A DNA stretch of 64,000 nucleotides from Halohasta litchfieldiae (GTDB lineage: Archaea > Halobacteriota > Halobacteria > Halobacteriales > Haloferacaceae): positions 1,488,001 through 1,552,000 of the forward strand of contig NZ_CP024845.1 in assembly GCF_002788215.1 (NCBI RefSeq), read 5' to 3'. The position numbers and the translations under genes were made by a program. The notes under the pieces were generated by a model, which saw only the letters and a program-made list of their open reading frames with translations, had not been told where the DNA came from and did no database searches. The first letter of the stretch is position 1. Every line of letters begins with the position of its first letter. Positions 27,607 through 36,690 of this stretch are shown here, one piece after another.

Positions 27607-28152
27607 TCAGTCCGGTCGTGGATCGCGATAACCGATGACGGCGACATCATCAATGAACAGGACGCTTTTCATGAAGTCGAGTTTGGTCAGGCTATGCTGG
27701 TAGAGGTTATCCGATCCCCGGTAGTTCACTGGCACGACCAGGCACCCGAACTCGATCTTCGGTCGACCATCTTTCTGGGTTCTATACCCCTTCTGGAACT
27801 TAATCAGATCGTCGCTGACGCTCTTCCGTTCGGTCTTCTCGACTTCGATGGCAATCCGGGCGTCGGCGTCGTAGAGGTCGACACTGTAATTAAATCCTAG
27901 GTGCGACCAGAGCTTACAGTTTGGGTTGTAGCCGCCAGCAGCGTCCCCTTCGTATTCGTACTGGGGGATGCCGTTGGCGATTGTGGCATCAAACCCCCCG
28001 ACTTCCGTGTGTTTCGCCGATCCATCGAATACACTTGATGGGACGGCATCGACCGCTGATCGAATCAATGCAAGTGCTTCGTCCGGAAACGCCTCGGACG
28101 AGGTCTGATTGCGGCGCTCGCTTAATCGGGTAACCTTTTCGACAACGACCAT
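27607..28152 (-). CDS. PD-(D/E)XK nuclease-like protein
   Basis: A 181-residue protein. The segment NYSVDLYDADARIAIEVEKT with following ERKSVSDDLIKFQKG has the D...ExK geometry of restriction-type nucleases (BglII-like). No methylase or other partner is adjacent. It could be a solitary restriction enzyme or an RNA/DNA-ending nuclease of a mobile element. Confidence 0.55.
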   Translation of the reverse strand: MVVVEKVTRLSERRNQTSSEAFPDEALALIRSAVDAVPSSVFDGSAKHTEVGGFDATIANGIPQYEYEGDAAGGYNPNCKLWSHLGFNYSVDLYDADARIAIEVEKTERKSVSDDLIKFQKGYRTQKDGRPKIEFGCLVVPVNYRGSDNLYQHSLTKLDFMKSVLFIDDVAVIGYRDPRPD

Positions 28153-28319
28153 ATTGGCCCCCGACAGTAAGCGGGATTATAAAACCCGTTACGACGGATT
28201 TCGTACTAACTGGCCGCTATGGTACACTCTCTGGGGGTTGACAGAAGTCGTACGTGTTATCGACAGTCAGTACTGGGGTAGCAACACAACAAACTGTATT
28301 CAGACCGTTGACTATCATA

Positions 28320-28472
28320 ATGGTTGCCTGTACTCACTGTGGCGAAGAAAATAATATTGAACTCATCCTTATGGCGGACTTCATTATTGACGAAGAAACT
28401 GGGCGACCGTATGCGATGTATCGCTACCGATGTGATACTTGTGAGAATGAGTTCGATGAAGAACTGAAATGA
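28320..28472 (+). CDS. small zinc-ribbon protein
   Basis: A 50-residue protein with CTHCGEENNIE at the start and YRCDTCENEFDEEL at the end, a two-CxxC zinc ribbon. The ATG at 28320 gives a compact domain; an upstream in-frame start adds residues without character. Role unknown. Confidence 0.6.
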   Translation: MVACTHCGEENNIELILMADFIIDEETGRPYAMYRYRCDTCENEFDEELK

Positions 28473-28804
28473 TGGAAATAGCCACCAGAAACACGATCAA
28501 TCAGACTGTTTGGATTTTAAACTGGACAGTGTTGATAGATCTATCCACTATGTCTTGCACATTCCCTCAAAGATAGTTGGATACCTAGGCTCAGTCGATC
28601 ACATAGGGTTAGAGGAAGTGTCTGCTTGGACGTAGTAAGAAACCAAACCAAGTAGACAACCAGATCAAGGAAGAGCATCTGCTCAATTTTGCCGTCAACA
28701 GCCTCAATAAGAATCCTCCGATTATAGAGAAGAACAGCGGAAGCAGTGGTGTGTGTTATAACCGAGTTGTTCAACAACGCGATCAGGCTCACCAACGGTC
28801 TCAA

Positions 28805-28890
28805 TAACTGACTCACTCTTGTGTAGAACTGCGGAAACAGGTTGATCGCTGACGAGAGATACTGCTTGAGATACCGTGTGAAACCAGATT
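28805..28890 (-). mobile_element. relic of an IS1595-like right end
   Basis: On the minus strand this reads LKQYLSSAINLFPQFYTRVS and includes a 23-base stretch like the IS1595 terminal repeat at 42001-42023 (TTCCACAGCTCTACATAAGAG). A similar relic lies in the opposite orientation at 29815-29890. The surrounding 28473-28995 has no intact gene. Confidence 0.4.
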
Positions 28891-28995
28891 TGTCTTCTTT
28901 CATCTCAGAGATGGCCGTCCTCTAGCCTGATGGGATCAACTCACGTCTCCCTATCGCTTCTGGGCATTTTTGAAAGCTATCAGTTTGGCAGTTAG

Positions 28996-29190
28996 CTACT
29001 GTGACGGTCGCTTGCCGCCACCATTACGAAGCTCACGGCCTGTCGAACAGTTCATACAGCCGTACAGCGAGCCGTCATTTGTACCGAAGACACGAACGAA
29101 CTGTTTGGTGACGTACTCACCACAGTTCTGACACACACGCTGCCGAGAGTGATGTTTATTACGATTGTTCTCGATTTGGAGAGTATCCAT
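28996..29190 (-). CDS. DUF7563-like zinc-ribbon protein
   Basis: A 64-residue protein with VCQNCGEYVTKQFVRVFG and GCMNCSTGRELRNG, a four-Cys zinc ribbon found in many haloarchaeal genomes, often in several copies on plasmids. A basic C-terminus could contact nucleic acid. Confidence 0.75.
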   Translation of the reverse strand: MDTLQIENNRNKHHSRQRVCQNCGEYVTKQFVRVFGTNDGSLYGCMNCSTGRELRNGGGKRPSQ

Positions 29191-29347
29191 AGAGGCTACG
29201 AGATGGATATCGTCTATATTATAAATATCCTACTACCGGTTTAGCGGGTGGTAGGCTCTGCCTACTCGCCTGTGTGTAGTCTGGGGTGTCTTGATAACAA
29301 TTAATTTGTATCTAACTAATAGGTGGTCAGATATATTTTGAAGTAGA

Positions 29348-29680
29348 ATGTCTCAGACACAGTCATTCGAACTGACTGGCTTCCAGCGTGACCTCCTGTA
29401 TGTCGTCGCAGGCTCTGACCAGCCCTCGGGTCAGACGGTCCGCCGAGAGATGGAACAGTATGTCGACAACGTCAACCACGGTCGCCTGTATCCAAACCTC
29501 GATGTGTTGGTCGAACACTCGCTGGTCGAGAAAGGGAGCCAAGATCAGCGAACCAACTATTATGAAGTTACTGAGAGTGGTGAACAACTTCTCACAGATC
29601 GCTTGAAATGGGAAAATCAGTATGTGTCCGATCTACTGGAGGCTGATCAGGTTACTCTCGCCAGTTCATCGTCAGACTGA
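29348..29680 (+). CDS. PadR-family transcription regulator
   Basis: A 110-residue winged helix: ELTGFQRDLLYVVAG, then the PadR signature VNHGRLYPNLDVLVEHSLVE and YYEVTESGEQLL. Members repress nearby genes in response to small molecules. The gene stands alone with an AT-rich promoter region; no obvious target is adjacent. Confidence 0.85.
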   Translation: MSQTQSFELTGFQRDLLYVVAGSDQPSGQTVRREMEQYVDNVNHGRLYPNLDVLVEHSLVEKGSQDQRTNYYEVTESGEQLLTDRLKWENQYVSDLLEADQVTLASSSSD

Positions 29681-29814
29681 CCAGGGATCCGGTTCGTTCC
29701 GGGGACCAACACAGAATACTCGCTACTGTTGTCTCGGTCGGTACAATGGGTACTCCTCTCATCTGATGGTATACCCCGACAGTGGCGCAGTGTACTAATC
29801 TGTCGATATTGTCT

Positions 29815-29945
29815 TTCACGCAGCACTTCAAGCAGTATCTCTCGTCAGCGACCAACCTGTTTCCAGAGCTCTACACAAGAGCGAGCAGTCCCGGCGATAC
29901 CAGAGGCAGATCCGATGTGAGAACTGAACGGCTCTCTGTGGCTGG
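29815..29945 (+). mobile_element. relic of an IS1595-like right end
   Basis: Reads HFKQYLSSATNLFPELYTRA and contains CTCTACACAAGAGCG, near the IS1595 terminal repeat. The following 60 bases (AGCAGTC...GCGATACCA...CGATGTGAGAAC) recur after the other relic at 31028. No intact transposase. Confidence 0.4.
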
Positions 29946-30038
29946 TAGTTCTGTCGTGTGTTCAGAAGAGATTGTTCGATAGTTTTCTGATCAGATTTTT
30001 AAATAGCCGGAGAAAGTATCTCAAACGAACGCTCACAA

Positions 30039-30308
30039 ATGCCATCCGAAGGAGACCCAGCACTCCCGGACTGGATCGAAAATGCGTATCTCCCTCTTGA
30101 GCGGTATCTCTGTGAACAGTCAGATCAAGACGCATTTACACACCACCAAGCAACAGAACTCATCGCTGAAGCCAATCCAGACTTTCGGGATACCGATATC
30201 GACCACGCCCTCAATTACCTACACAACCACGGTTGGCTCTACAAAGTCGACGATCTGTTATTCATCACCGAGTTACAGTGTGCGAAATTCGAGGAATCGA
30301 CCGAGTGA
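30039..30308 (+). CDS. small HTH-like protein
   Basis: An 89-residue protein; HHQATELIAEANPDFRDTDI and ALNYLHNHGWLYKVDDLLFI look like a winged helix. No family is recognised with certainty. Function unknown. Confidence 0.55.
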   Translation: MPSEGDPALPDWIENAYLPLERYLCEQSDQDAFTHHQATELIAEANPDFRDTDIDHALNYLHNHGWLYKVDDLLFITELQCAKFEESTE

Positions 30309-30578
30309 CTATCTCTTGACTATCGTGCCCTCAGCTGGAATCTGAGGATTCGACTTGGTCGTCTCTCGTTGGGTGGCGACTGTCTACCCATCACCCCCTG
30401 ACCGACGAGCTGTCGACTCCGTGTCAAGGTCCCAAAACTGTTGAACACCTTTCGGAGGCTCCGATAAAGTTCGCAATAGGCGAGGTACCGAGTGACCTGT
30501 TTCATACTGTTTGAACAGTCGCACACGCGAGTGCTGTAAGTCAGTAATATTATACAATCAAGCCGACAACCTCACCTA
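30309..30578. other. no supported gene
   Basis: A 61-codon minus-strand frame (starting near 30505, KQVTRYLAYCELYRSLRKVF) exists but has no support; otherwise only the promoter region of the next gene. Confidence 0.25.
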
Positions 30579-30863
30579 ATGACCACACAGGGGGAACTCC
30601 AGATAGCATCGTTTACAGAGTTACGAGATGCGATTCAAGATCTCCCACCAAGTGCCAAGTTAGTTGCTCTTATTCTCAAACATGAAGGAACACTCTCCCA
30701 ACGAGAAATCGCCACAAAGTCACACCTCTCAGAACGAACCGTACGGTACGGTCTCAATGAGTTACAACAAGTCGACGTCGTCGAATCGAGAACATCACTG
30801 CAGGACGCCCGCAAACGTCTCTATACACTTACTGTCAGAGATTCCCATCAAGACAGCCGATAG
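30579..30863 (+). CDS. small MarR-like HTH protein
   Basis: A 94-residue winged helix (SAKLVALILKHEGTLSQREI, SHLSERTVRYGLNELQQVD). A dead paralogue lies at 6037-6222 near origin 1. It is directly followed by an IS1595 relic. Probable repressor. Confidence 0.7.
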   Translation: MTTQGELQIASFTELRDAIQDLPPSAKLVALILKHEGTLSQREIATKSHLSERTVRYGLNELQQVDVVESRTSLQDARKRLYTLTVRDSHQDSR

Positions 30864-30869
30864 TCATGG

Positions 30870-31028
30870 CTGATGAGGCGCATCGAGCGACTCCGTGGTG
30901 ATGGTGATCACGCCGAGATCAATGAGCTGGCGAAGTATCCGGCCGAAGGCTGGATCTGAGGAGGGCGCATCTCCTCATTTGGGATCGTAGACCGTAGCTA
31001 TAGGAACGTTCCACGTTTCTACATAAGA
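30870..31028 (-). mobile_element. left-end fragment of an IS1595 element
   Basis: The segment is the reverse complement of the left 130 bases of the intact IS at 40978 with scattered changes, including the transposase start region and the terminal repeat (CGCTCTTATGTAGAAACGTGG on the minus strand). The rest of the element is gone. Confidence 0.65.
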
Positions 31029-31218
31029 GCGAGCAGTCTTAGCGATACCAAGTGCAGGTGCGATGTGAGAACAGATCGAGTCTCTATGGCTCTTATTTCG
31101 ACTAGGTGAGTTGTAGAGACCAATGTACAAACTGAGATACATAGGATTCAATATGACTATTGTAATGAATAATTTGCCAATAGGTAATCTTATTATCATT
31201 TGCTGTCTTGGCATAGAT

Positions 31219-31779
31219 ATGCTCAAAAGCATAATTCGAACATTTGTCCCGAATAGTAGCAAAAGTAGTGTCGAAGACCAACCTGAAGACAGTTCTAGAT
31301 CGACAAACACGAGTAAAATAGGCTGTGTGGGTCAAAAGATGAATTCCAGATTAGGTGTGACAGATCCCCCTTCACAGCAGATGAGATCAGATGGAGGAGT
31401 TCAATCCGAAACCGCACCACAGGTCGCCAATCAACAGTCCCCTGTCGGAACCCAACAATCTTCGCAGCCTCAAAGTGCTCGTGCCGATAGTGATAAGGTT
31501 GTAATCGAGCGTGATCGGCTCGAAGAACTTCAAACGTCCACCCACGAACTTACTGCGGCTGCCGAACAGATTGCCGAAAGCACCGATGAGATAAGCGGTG
31601 TTGCTAGCGAACAGGCGAATAATATGACAGAGGTTGCGGATGAGGCCTCTGATCTGAGTGCCACTATCGAGGAACTCGCCGCCGCCAATGAAGAACAGAC
31701 TGCCGAAGTAACCGAGATTGCCCAGCTTGTCGATACATTCAGCGACGACTGGGACACCGAGTTCGAAGCTAGTCAATAA
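31219..31779 (+). CDS. soluble methyl-accepting-transducer-like protein
   Basis: A 186-residue protein. The C-terminal 90 residues (LQTSTHELTAAAEQIAESTD, VASEQANNMTEVADEASDLS) have the heptad pattern and Ala/Glu/Gln spacing of the signalling helix of methyl-accepting proteins, but the domain is short and lacks a return arm. The N-terminal half is polar and low in complexity. I chose the ATG at 31219; one at 31123 would add a hydrophobic stretch. It precedes a histidine kinase by about 200 bases and may feed it a signal. Confidence 0.5.
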   Translation: MLKSIIRTFVPNSSKSSVEDQPEDSSRSTNTSKIGCVGQKMNSRLGVTDPPSQQMRSDGGVQSETAPQVANQQSPVGTQQSSQPQSARADSDKVVIERDRLEELQTSTHELTAAAEQIAESTDEISGVASEQANNMTEVADEASDLSATIEELAAANEEQTAEVTEIAQLVDTFSDDWDTEFEASQ

Positions 31780-31975
31780 GACACAATGTGTGACATCAAG
31801 ACGGTTAAGACACTAACCAGCCGTTTTGACGTCACTATCGAAGACCACCGACCAAGTAGGAAGGCAGTCAGTATTGTCATGATCTGTTCAACAAGTACGA
31901 CAACTCCGTCTTCGAAACACGAGGCGGATACCCTCAGCACCCAAAAAGATACGATCGAGTGTTGATCCCATTCCT

Positions 31976-32998
31976 ATGACAGCCCAGCAATTGACAACGA
32001 CCACGAATCACTTCGAATCGCTATTCAATCAATTAAATGACCCCACTGTGGAGTTCAAATTAGAAGATGACGAGCCGATCATCGTCCAGGCGAACGCGGC
32101 GTTCCGTGAGGTGTTCTGTGCGGATGAGTCGGTCACAGGTCTGCCGCTCAACGAACTGATAGTACCGGACGACCAGCGTGATGAGGCCAAAACCTTTGAT
32201 CAGCGAACAGCCGATGGGAAGCCGAACCGAGCGGTTATTGAACGGATGACTTCCAATGGTCCCCGAAAGTTCCTGTACCGAGGCGTCCCAACAGGGGAGG
32301 AGCATGGATTTGCAATCTACAGTGATATTACTGATAAGCTCCGTCGGGAACGATACCTCGATGTCCTTCAGCGTGTCCTCCGTCACAACTTACGCAACGA
32401 CGTGAACATCATCACTGCCTACAGTAAGCATGCCGTCGAGTCTGCAGAAAACGAACAGACTCGTGAAGCCCTCGAATCAGTTATTGAAACCGCCGACAGT
32501 CTTACCCAGCTGTGTTCAGAGGCAAATACGATCCGAAAAGTCCTCGACGAGCCCACATCGGTAGAACCAATCGATCTTCATGCAGTCATCGAAACGGTTG
32601 AGAAAGATTGCCGAGAACGGTTCTCAGAGGCCGATATTACCGTCGACTGTCCTCGTGGTCTTACCGTAGCGGCCGACAAACGACTTCAGATCGTCGTCGA
32701 CAGCCTACTAGATAATGCAATCCGACACAACACGTCGGCGATACCAAAAGCAATCATCTCTGCAAATGTCGACGACGGTATGATTGAATTGATCGTCGCT
32801 GACAACGGTCCCGGAATTCCGCAGACCGAACGTCAAATCGTCACAGAAAGCATGGACGTCTCGCCATTAAAACATGGTAGCGGACTAGGGTTATGGCTCG
32901 TCAAATGGCTCACTGAACGCTACGGTGGCAGCCTTGAGATCGAAATTCCTGAAGACTTCGGGACTGCCGTTCGGCTTCGGCTTCCTCGAAGTAGCTAG
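31976..32998 (+). CDS. PAS-domain sensor histidine kinase
   Basis: A 340-residue soluble kinase: N-terminal PAS domain (residues 10-120), H-box LQRVLRHNLRNDVNII with the phospho-His at residue 137, and an ATPase domain with LLDNAIRHNT, VADNGPGIPQ and GSGLGLWLVKWL. This is the HTR/bat-type architecture common in haloarchaea, usually with a single-domain response regulator encoded elsewhere. No membrane segment and no regulator gene adjacent. Confidence 0.9.
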   Translation: MTAQQLTTTTNHFESLFNQLNDPTVEFKLEDDEPIIVQANAAFREVFCADESVTGLPLNELIVPDDQRDEAKTFDQRTADGKPNRAVIERMTSNGPRKFLYRGVPTGEEHGFAIYSDITDKLRRERYLDVLQRVLRHNLRNDVNIITAYSKHAVESAENEQTREALESVIETADSLTQLCSEANTIRKVLDEPTSVEPIDLHAVIETVEKDCRERFSEADITVDCPRGLTVAADKRLQIVVDSLLDNAIRHNTSAIPKAIISANVDDGMIELIVADNGPGIPQTERQIVTESMDVSPLKHGSGLGLWLVKWLTERYGGSLEIEIPEDFGTAVRLRLPRSS

Positions 32999-33088
32999 GT
33001 GAGTACAATTGAGTATAGGCTAGACGACCATGTCGACGGCGACAGATCAGTCATATAGAAAACACTTCTGAACGGCGGTAACCAATGA

Positions 33089-33682
33089 TTAGAGGGAGAA
33101 TGCGAGTCGTTGGTTGCCAAGCCGTCCTCGGGGTGAGATTGTGTGGACAACTTTCTTTACGTCGACTCTCGGGGGCAACTGTTCAACCGGTGTGATTATC
33201 CGGGCTCGACAGCCTGGTTCGACCTCTACCTGTCTGGAGAAACAGCCAGCACCCAACCGCGATGGATCGAGTGAGAGATTGGCCTGTCTGTATGTGTAGC
33301 CATCGCTACCGATGAATTTGGTCTGTCTGCTCATCCAGTGAATGGGAGCATTACTCGTGTTTTCAACATCGAACAACGCACAAGTGCGTGTAGAACTGAC
33401 AATCCCGTTGCGTTGGTGTGCGTAGACAAGGTCGTCAATCCGCACTTGGGCAACTCCAACAAGTGTTGCTGTTATGTCCCCAGTCTCGATGGTGAGTGGT
33501 TCGCCCGTAAGCACCTGAATCCGATCAGCCACAGAACTGCTTTGTGTAGCAGTTTCGGTGGCTCTATCCGTATCTACGGAGATATCTCGCCACTCAACCG
33601 ATTCGGACGTCCCTGTTTCAACTGTCGGTTCAGCAGTCTGTTTCCTGTCCACAGTATCTAATCGGTTGATTTCACGAGACAT
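33089..33682 (-). CDS. hypothetical protein with beta-rich C-terminal domain
   Basis: A 197-residue protein; the first 55 residues are Thr/Glu-rich and probably disordered, the rest (LTGEPLTIETGDITATLVGV, YTYRQANLSLDPSR, VEPGCRARIITPVEQLPP) resembles a beta-sandwich of the type seen in DUF4352-like proteins. No signal peptide is visible. Function unknown. Confidence 0.55.
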   Translation of the reverse strand: MSREINRLDTVDRKQTAEPTVETGTSESVEWRDISVDTDRATETATQSSSVADRIQVLTGEPLTIETGDITATLVGVAQVRIDDLVYAHQRNGIVSSTRTCALFDVENTSNAPIHWMSRQTKFIGSDGYTYRQANLSLDPSRLGAGCFSRQVEVEPGCRARIITPVEQLPPRVDVKKVVHTISPRGRLGNQRLAFSL

Positions 33683-33912
33683 ATATAATGGTCAATATAC
33701 AATATAATAAATATTAGGATCAAGTGGAACCGCGCTGTTTAATTCAGAAAATGTGAGAAACATGCACATTATAAGTACTTTTGAACAGACTACATACAGG
33801 ATTCTCAGATGATACTAAACATTTGTTATCGAAGAAACTAGTTTTCCAAACAGCCACTTAGCTACTGATGTAGTCTTTTAGTTTTAGCAGAATTCAGTCG
33901 ACGTGATATAGT

Positions 33913-34350
33913 CTAATTTGAAGCCATGGAGTCGGCACTACCGAGATGTTCGAGCACGTGTGCAAACGCAACTGTCTCTCGCACCGTTTCGATTTTAATC
34001 CGAACCCGCTGTCCTTTCTTGGTCTCAGGAACGATTACGACGAAACCACGCTCTACGCGGGCAAGACCATCTCCTTGATCTCCTAACTCCGAGATCTCGA
34101 CAACCCGATTTTCGCCTTTGCTTACGGGTGGCTGATCAGTCTCCGGTTGCTGATCGTGGGTATCGCTTGATTGTGAAGGAGCCGACTGTGAGGGGTTCTC
34201 AGCGGTCCCGACAAGTGCAATTTGGTAATCTTCAGCAGGGTCGACGTAGCCGACATCAACTTCCTGTTTAGGTACTTCAAGAACGTACGATTGGTCGTGT
34301 TCTTCGACTTCAGCAGTAAACAGACAGGTGAGTTCTTCGGAGATATCCAT
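33913..34350 (-). CDS. TRAM-domain protein
   Basis: A 145-residue protein with a C-terminal TRAM domain (VVEISELGDQGDGLARVERG, FVVIVPETKKGQRVRIKIE). TRAM domains bind RNA; stand-alone archaeal TRAM proteins act as RNA chaperones or translation modulators. The N-terminal 80 residues include a beta segment and a Ser/Gln-rich linker, longer than in the minimal 60-70-residue proteins. Confidence 0.8.
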   Translation of the reverse strand: MDISEELTCLFTAEVEEHDQSYVLEVPKQEVDVGYVDPAEDYQIALVGTAENPSQSAPSQSSDTHDQQPETDQPPVSKGENRVVEISELGDQGDGLARVERGFVVIVPETKKGQRVRIKIETVRETVAFAHVLEHLGSADSMASN

Positions 34351-34411
34351 TGAGAGTTCGTAATAAGCACTGCGATAACAAGGAACTTGAGGCTGTCGAG
34401 AGAATCGATCC

Positions 34412-34561
34412 CTAACTCACAACATATTCAGCTACTGACTGCTGTTCACACACTGGACAGACTGTCGTTCCCGACTCCACCGTCGACCCACATCTCCGAC
34501 ACTCAGAGTAGGTCTGATCTCGTCGACCACCAAACAAAGTGCTGAGCTGTGGTACCCTCAT
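34412..34561 (-). CDS. small zinc-ribbon protein
   Basis: A 49-residue protein with ECRRCGSTVESGTTVCPVCE, a rubredoxin-like CxxC pair. The ATG at 34561 is preferred; an upstream start adds 35 residues rich in Cys and Val with no pattern. Function unknown. Confidence 0.6.
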   Translation of the reverse strand: MRVPQLSTLFGGRRDQTYSECRRCGSTVESGTTVCPVCEQQSVAEYVVS

Positions 34562-34723
34562 ATCACACTGTGAGACAGCAACACAACATAAAGATACATG
34601 ACTGTTCACGCTACTGTCATCCGCCACGTCGTCCAAGCACTGAGAGAACCACACAAAATACACCACAAAATCCGTGAGACCTACACAATGACGGAGTGTA
34701 GGTCACGGCTTGATCGTTAGGTG

Positions 34724-34760
34724 GGTCCCCGCTGACGCTCTGGCCCTCCAAGACAGAGCG
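34724..34760 (+). other. hairpin with loop GCCCTCCAAGA, second copy
   Basis: GGGTCCCCGCTGA, then a 7-bp stem CGCTCTG/CAGAGCG (34736-34742, 34754-34760) around the same 11-base loop as at 9261-9298. Two base pairs of the stem differ and are both compensated. It lies 110 bases before a family pseudogene. Confidence 0.5.
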
Positions 34761-34869
34761 CAACTTGGAATATTCACTCCAGAAACAATAATGTTTGGCA
34801 ACATTACACAAGAATACAACAGGATACAGTCGACACTAGCATTTTGTCTCCCGAAGCTAACGTATTCAT

Positions 34870-35867
34870 ATGCCATTCTCCGTCACCTGGCACACGATTC
34901 TCGACGAACTAGACGAGGTGCCACCCGATACATCCTTCCATACCCCACTGTCTGAAAAGCCATTCCGCCTCGAAGACGTCCAAGAACACCGACTCCTCAT
35001 CTCCTACCGTGAGCAAGACACTACTATTCCACTCAAACGGGACCAATTCGAGACTCTCTATGAACGTATTTCTGAGTCCCCACAGGCCTTCGATCTTGAT
35101 CGTCTCCCAGCTGACGCCGAACCCTACGCTACCATCCTCTCTGTACATCCACGCTTCGAGATTGACCAACGCGAGGGCGTGCTGAAAAACACCGATACTC
35201 CGACTCCCTCCTCGCTTGTCGACGCTCCACTCACTGTCGAAAGCCAAGATCATGAACCCGCCCGTAAGGAACCCGACCTCCCACTCTACTCGGATTCGTT
35301 GCTCTTGACTCGGATTCGTTGCTCTTGATCGATGCCCTCGAACGCTATGCTCCGACCGACCTCGAAACGATGGAAACCTCTGAGCTGGTCAATCTCTATA
35401 CGCTCTGCTCGGATGTTCAGCGCAATGCCGATGATCTCCGCCAGAACGTTCGCTCGCTTCTCCTCGACCGCCTCCACCATGATCAACCTGTCTATGGTCA
35501 GTATGGCTCTGTTCAGCGCACCAGTCGACGCAATCGAACCCTCAAAGACGACCAAACTGTCCTCGAACTTCTCGAAGACCAAGGTATCGACCGCGAACGT
35601 GTCACCAGCGTCGACACCTCCAAAGTCGACGAGGCACTCGAAGTCACCGACCTCTCGGAGTCGGACCTCTACAAGATCGACGAAAGCCAGTACGTCCGCA
35701 AGGCCGATGTCGATCAAGAGCGTTAAGAATCCCGCCTCCAGGGCCTCAAAGATCAACTGGCTGCTGCTGAGAGCCCGGAGACCGACGAACTCCAACGAGA
35801 AATCGAAGATCTCGAAGCTCGTATCGACGAACTCACCAGTTTTAGCTCTGCCAGCGAAGTCGACTGA
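34870..35867 (+). pseudogene. full-length but broken copy of the coiled-coil family
   Basis: Starts MPFSVTWHTILDELDEVP and follows the intact protein throughout. A 20-base tandem duplication (ACTCGGATTCGTTGCTCTTG, about 35286-35325) shifts the frame after residue 148, and a TAA at 35724-35726 replaces a Lys codon further on. Coding continues in the corrected frame to TGA at 35867. Two independent lesions show it is not expressed as a whole. Confidence 0.7.
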
Positions 35868-36433
35868 AAACCCTCTCAGCAAGGAGTGGTGAACATGAGA
35901 AAGCAGACCACAAGCCGGTGATGGGAACGGCTTGGGTCCAGCAGGGCCGAGCCTAAGCCGGGTACAAGGGTAAGGCGTGATGAGAATTTGCACTACCCTA
36001 TGTAACTACTGCGATGGGGCGACAATGGCTCTTTGGAGCCAGCGTCGACCCTCACTATAGCCGTAATTCAGACCGACATCCCCTTGACACTAATTACCAT
36101 ATCTACGAGAGTACTGCCATATAAATCTTGCATAGAATCTCACAAAGACAGAGACTATACACAAATAAGAGATTGAATACCAATTTATTTAGTGAAAAGC
36201 AGTACTCTCAAGAGAAAAATAGCACAAGTAGCAAAAACAAGTTGTTAAATCGAGGTGCAGATACGGGTGAAATCTCTACGGAGTCGAAAAGCCCGGAAGC
36301 GGTGAAAGGGTGGTGGGACGGCGGGATACCCCAGAGGCGGTCGATCCATCAGCGCTAGAGGATCAACCACAAAAACCATAGATTGGAGGCAATTACAACA
36401 AAATAGACGTATGAGGGCTGGTACTCGCGATTT
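35868..36433. other. no gene; contains inverted copy of the 7.2-kb block
   Basis: 36276-36370 is the reverse complement of the block at 7207-7290. The segment near 35900-36040 (GGCTTGGGTCCAGCAGGGCC...) is GC-rich and structured but not recognised. No intact gene. Confidence 0.4.
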
Positions 36434-36535
36434 TTATTCGGCGCTCTCAGCCTCTTTTGTGTCTGATTCTCGAATGTAGAGTGTACCAATGATTGTCGCC
36501 ACGCTAACAAGGATTAAGAGTTTGTTTCGTCCCAT
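36434..36535 (-). CDS. 33-residue single-span membrane protein, copy 2
   Basis: MGRNKLLILVSVATIIGTLY plus a polar acidic tail, the paralogue of 7025-7126. The upstream bases (ATTAGTGGAT...ATGGGACGAAA) and the downstream block are also conserved. It lies directly beside origin 2. Confidence 0.6.
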   Translation of the reverse strand: MGRNKLLILVSVATIIGTLYIRESDTKEAESAE

Positions 36536-36690
36536 ACTCTAATGTTCGTCTGGATCCACTAATTTCTATTGTTGAATCAACACAGATCCCAGTCATCGAA
36601 ACTCTGTTAGGAGTCCTCAAGCGTCCCGATAACCGGTGGTGTTGATTCAATTTTGACATAGCTCTCACAGCTCGGACGATTATCTGGAAG

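Noticed and set aside
35286-35325. Possible programmed frameshift in the 34.8-kb family gene
   Set aside because: The 20-base tandem duplication and the later nonsense codon explain the break as plain decay.
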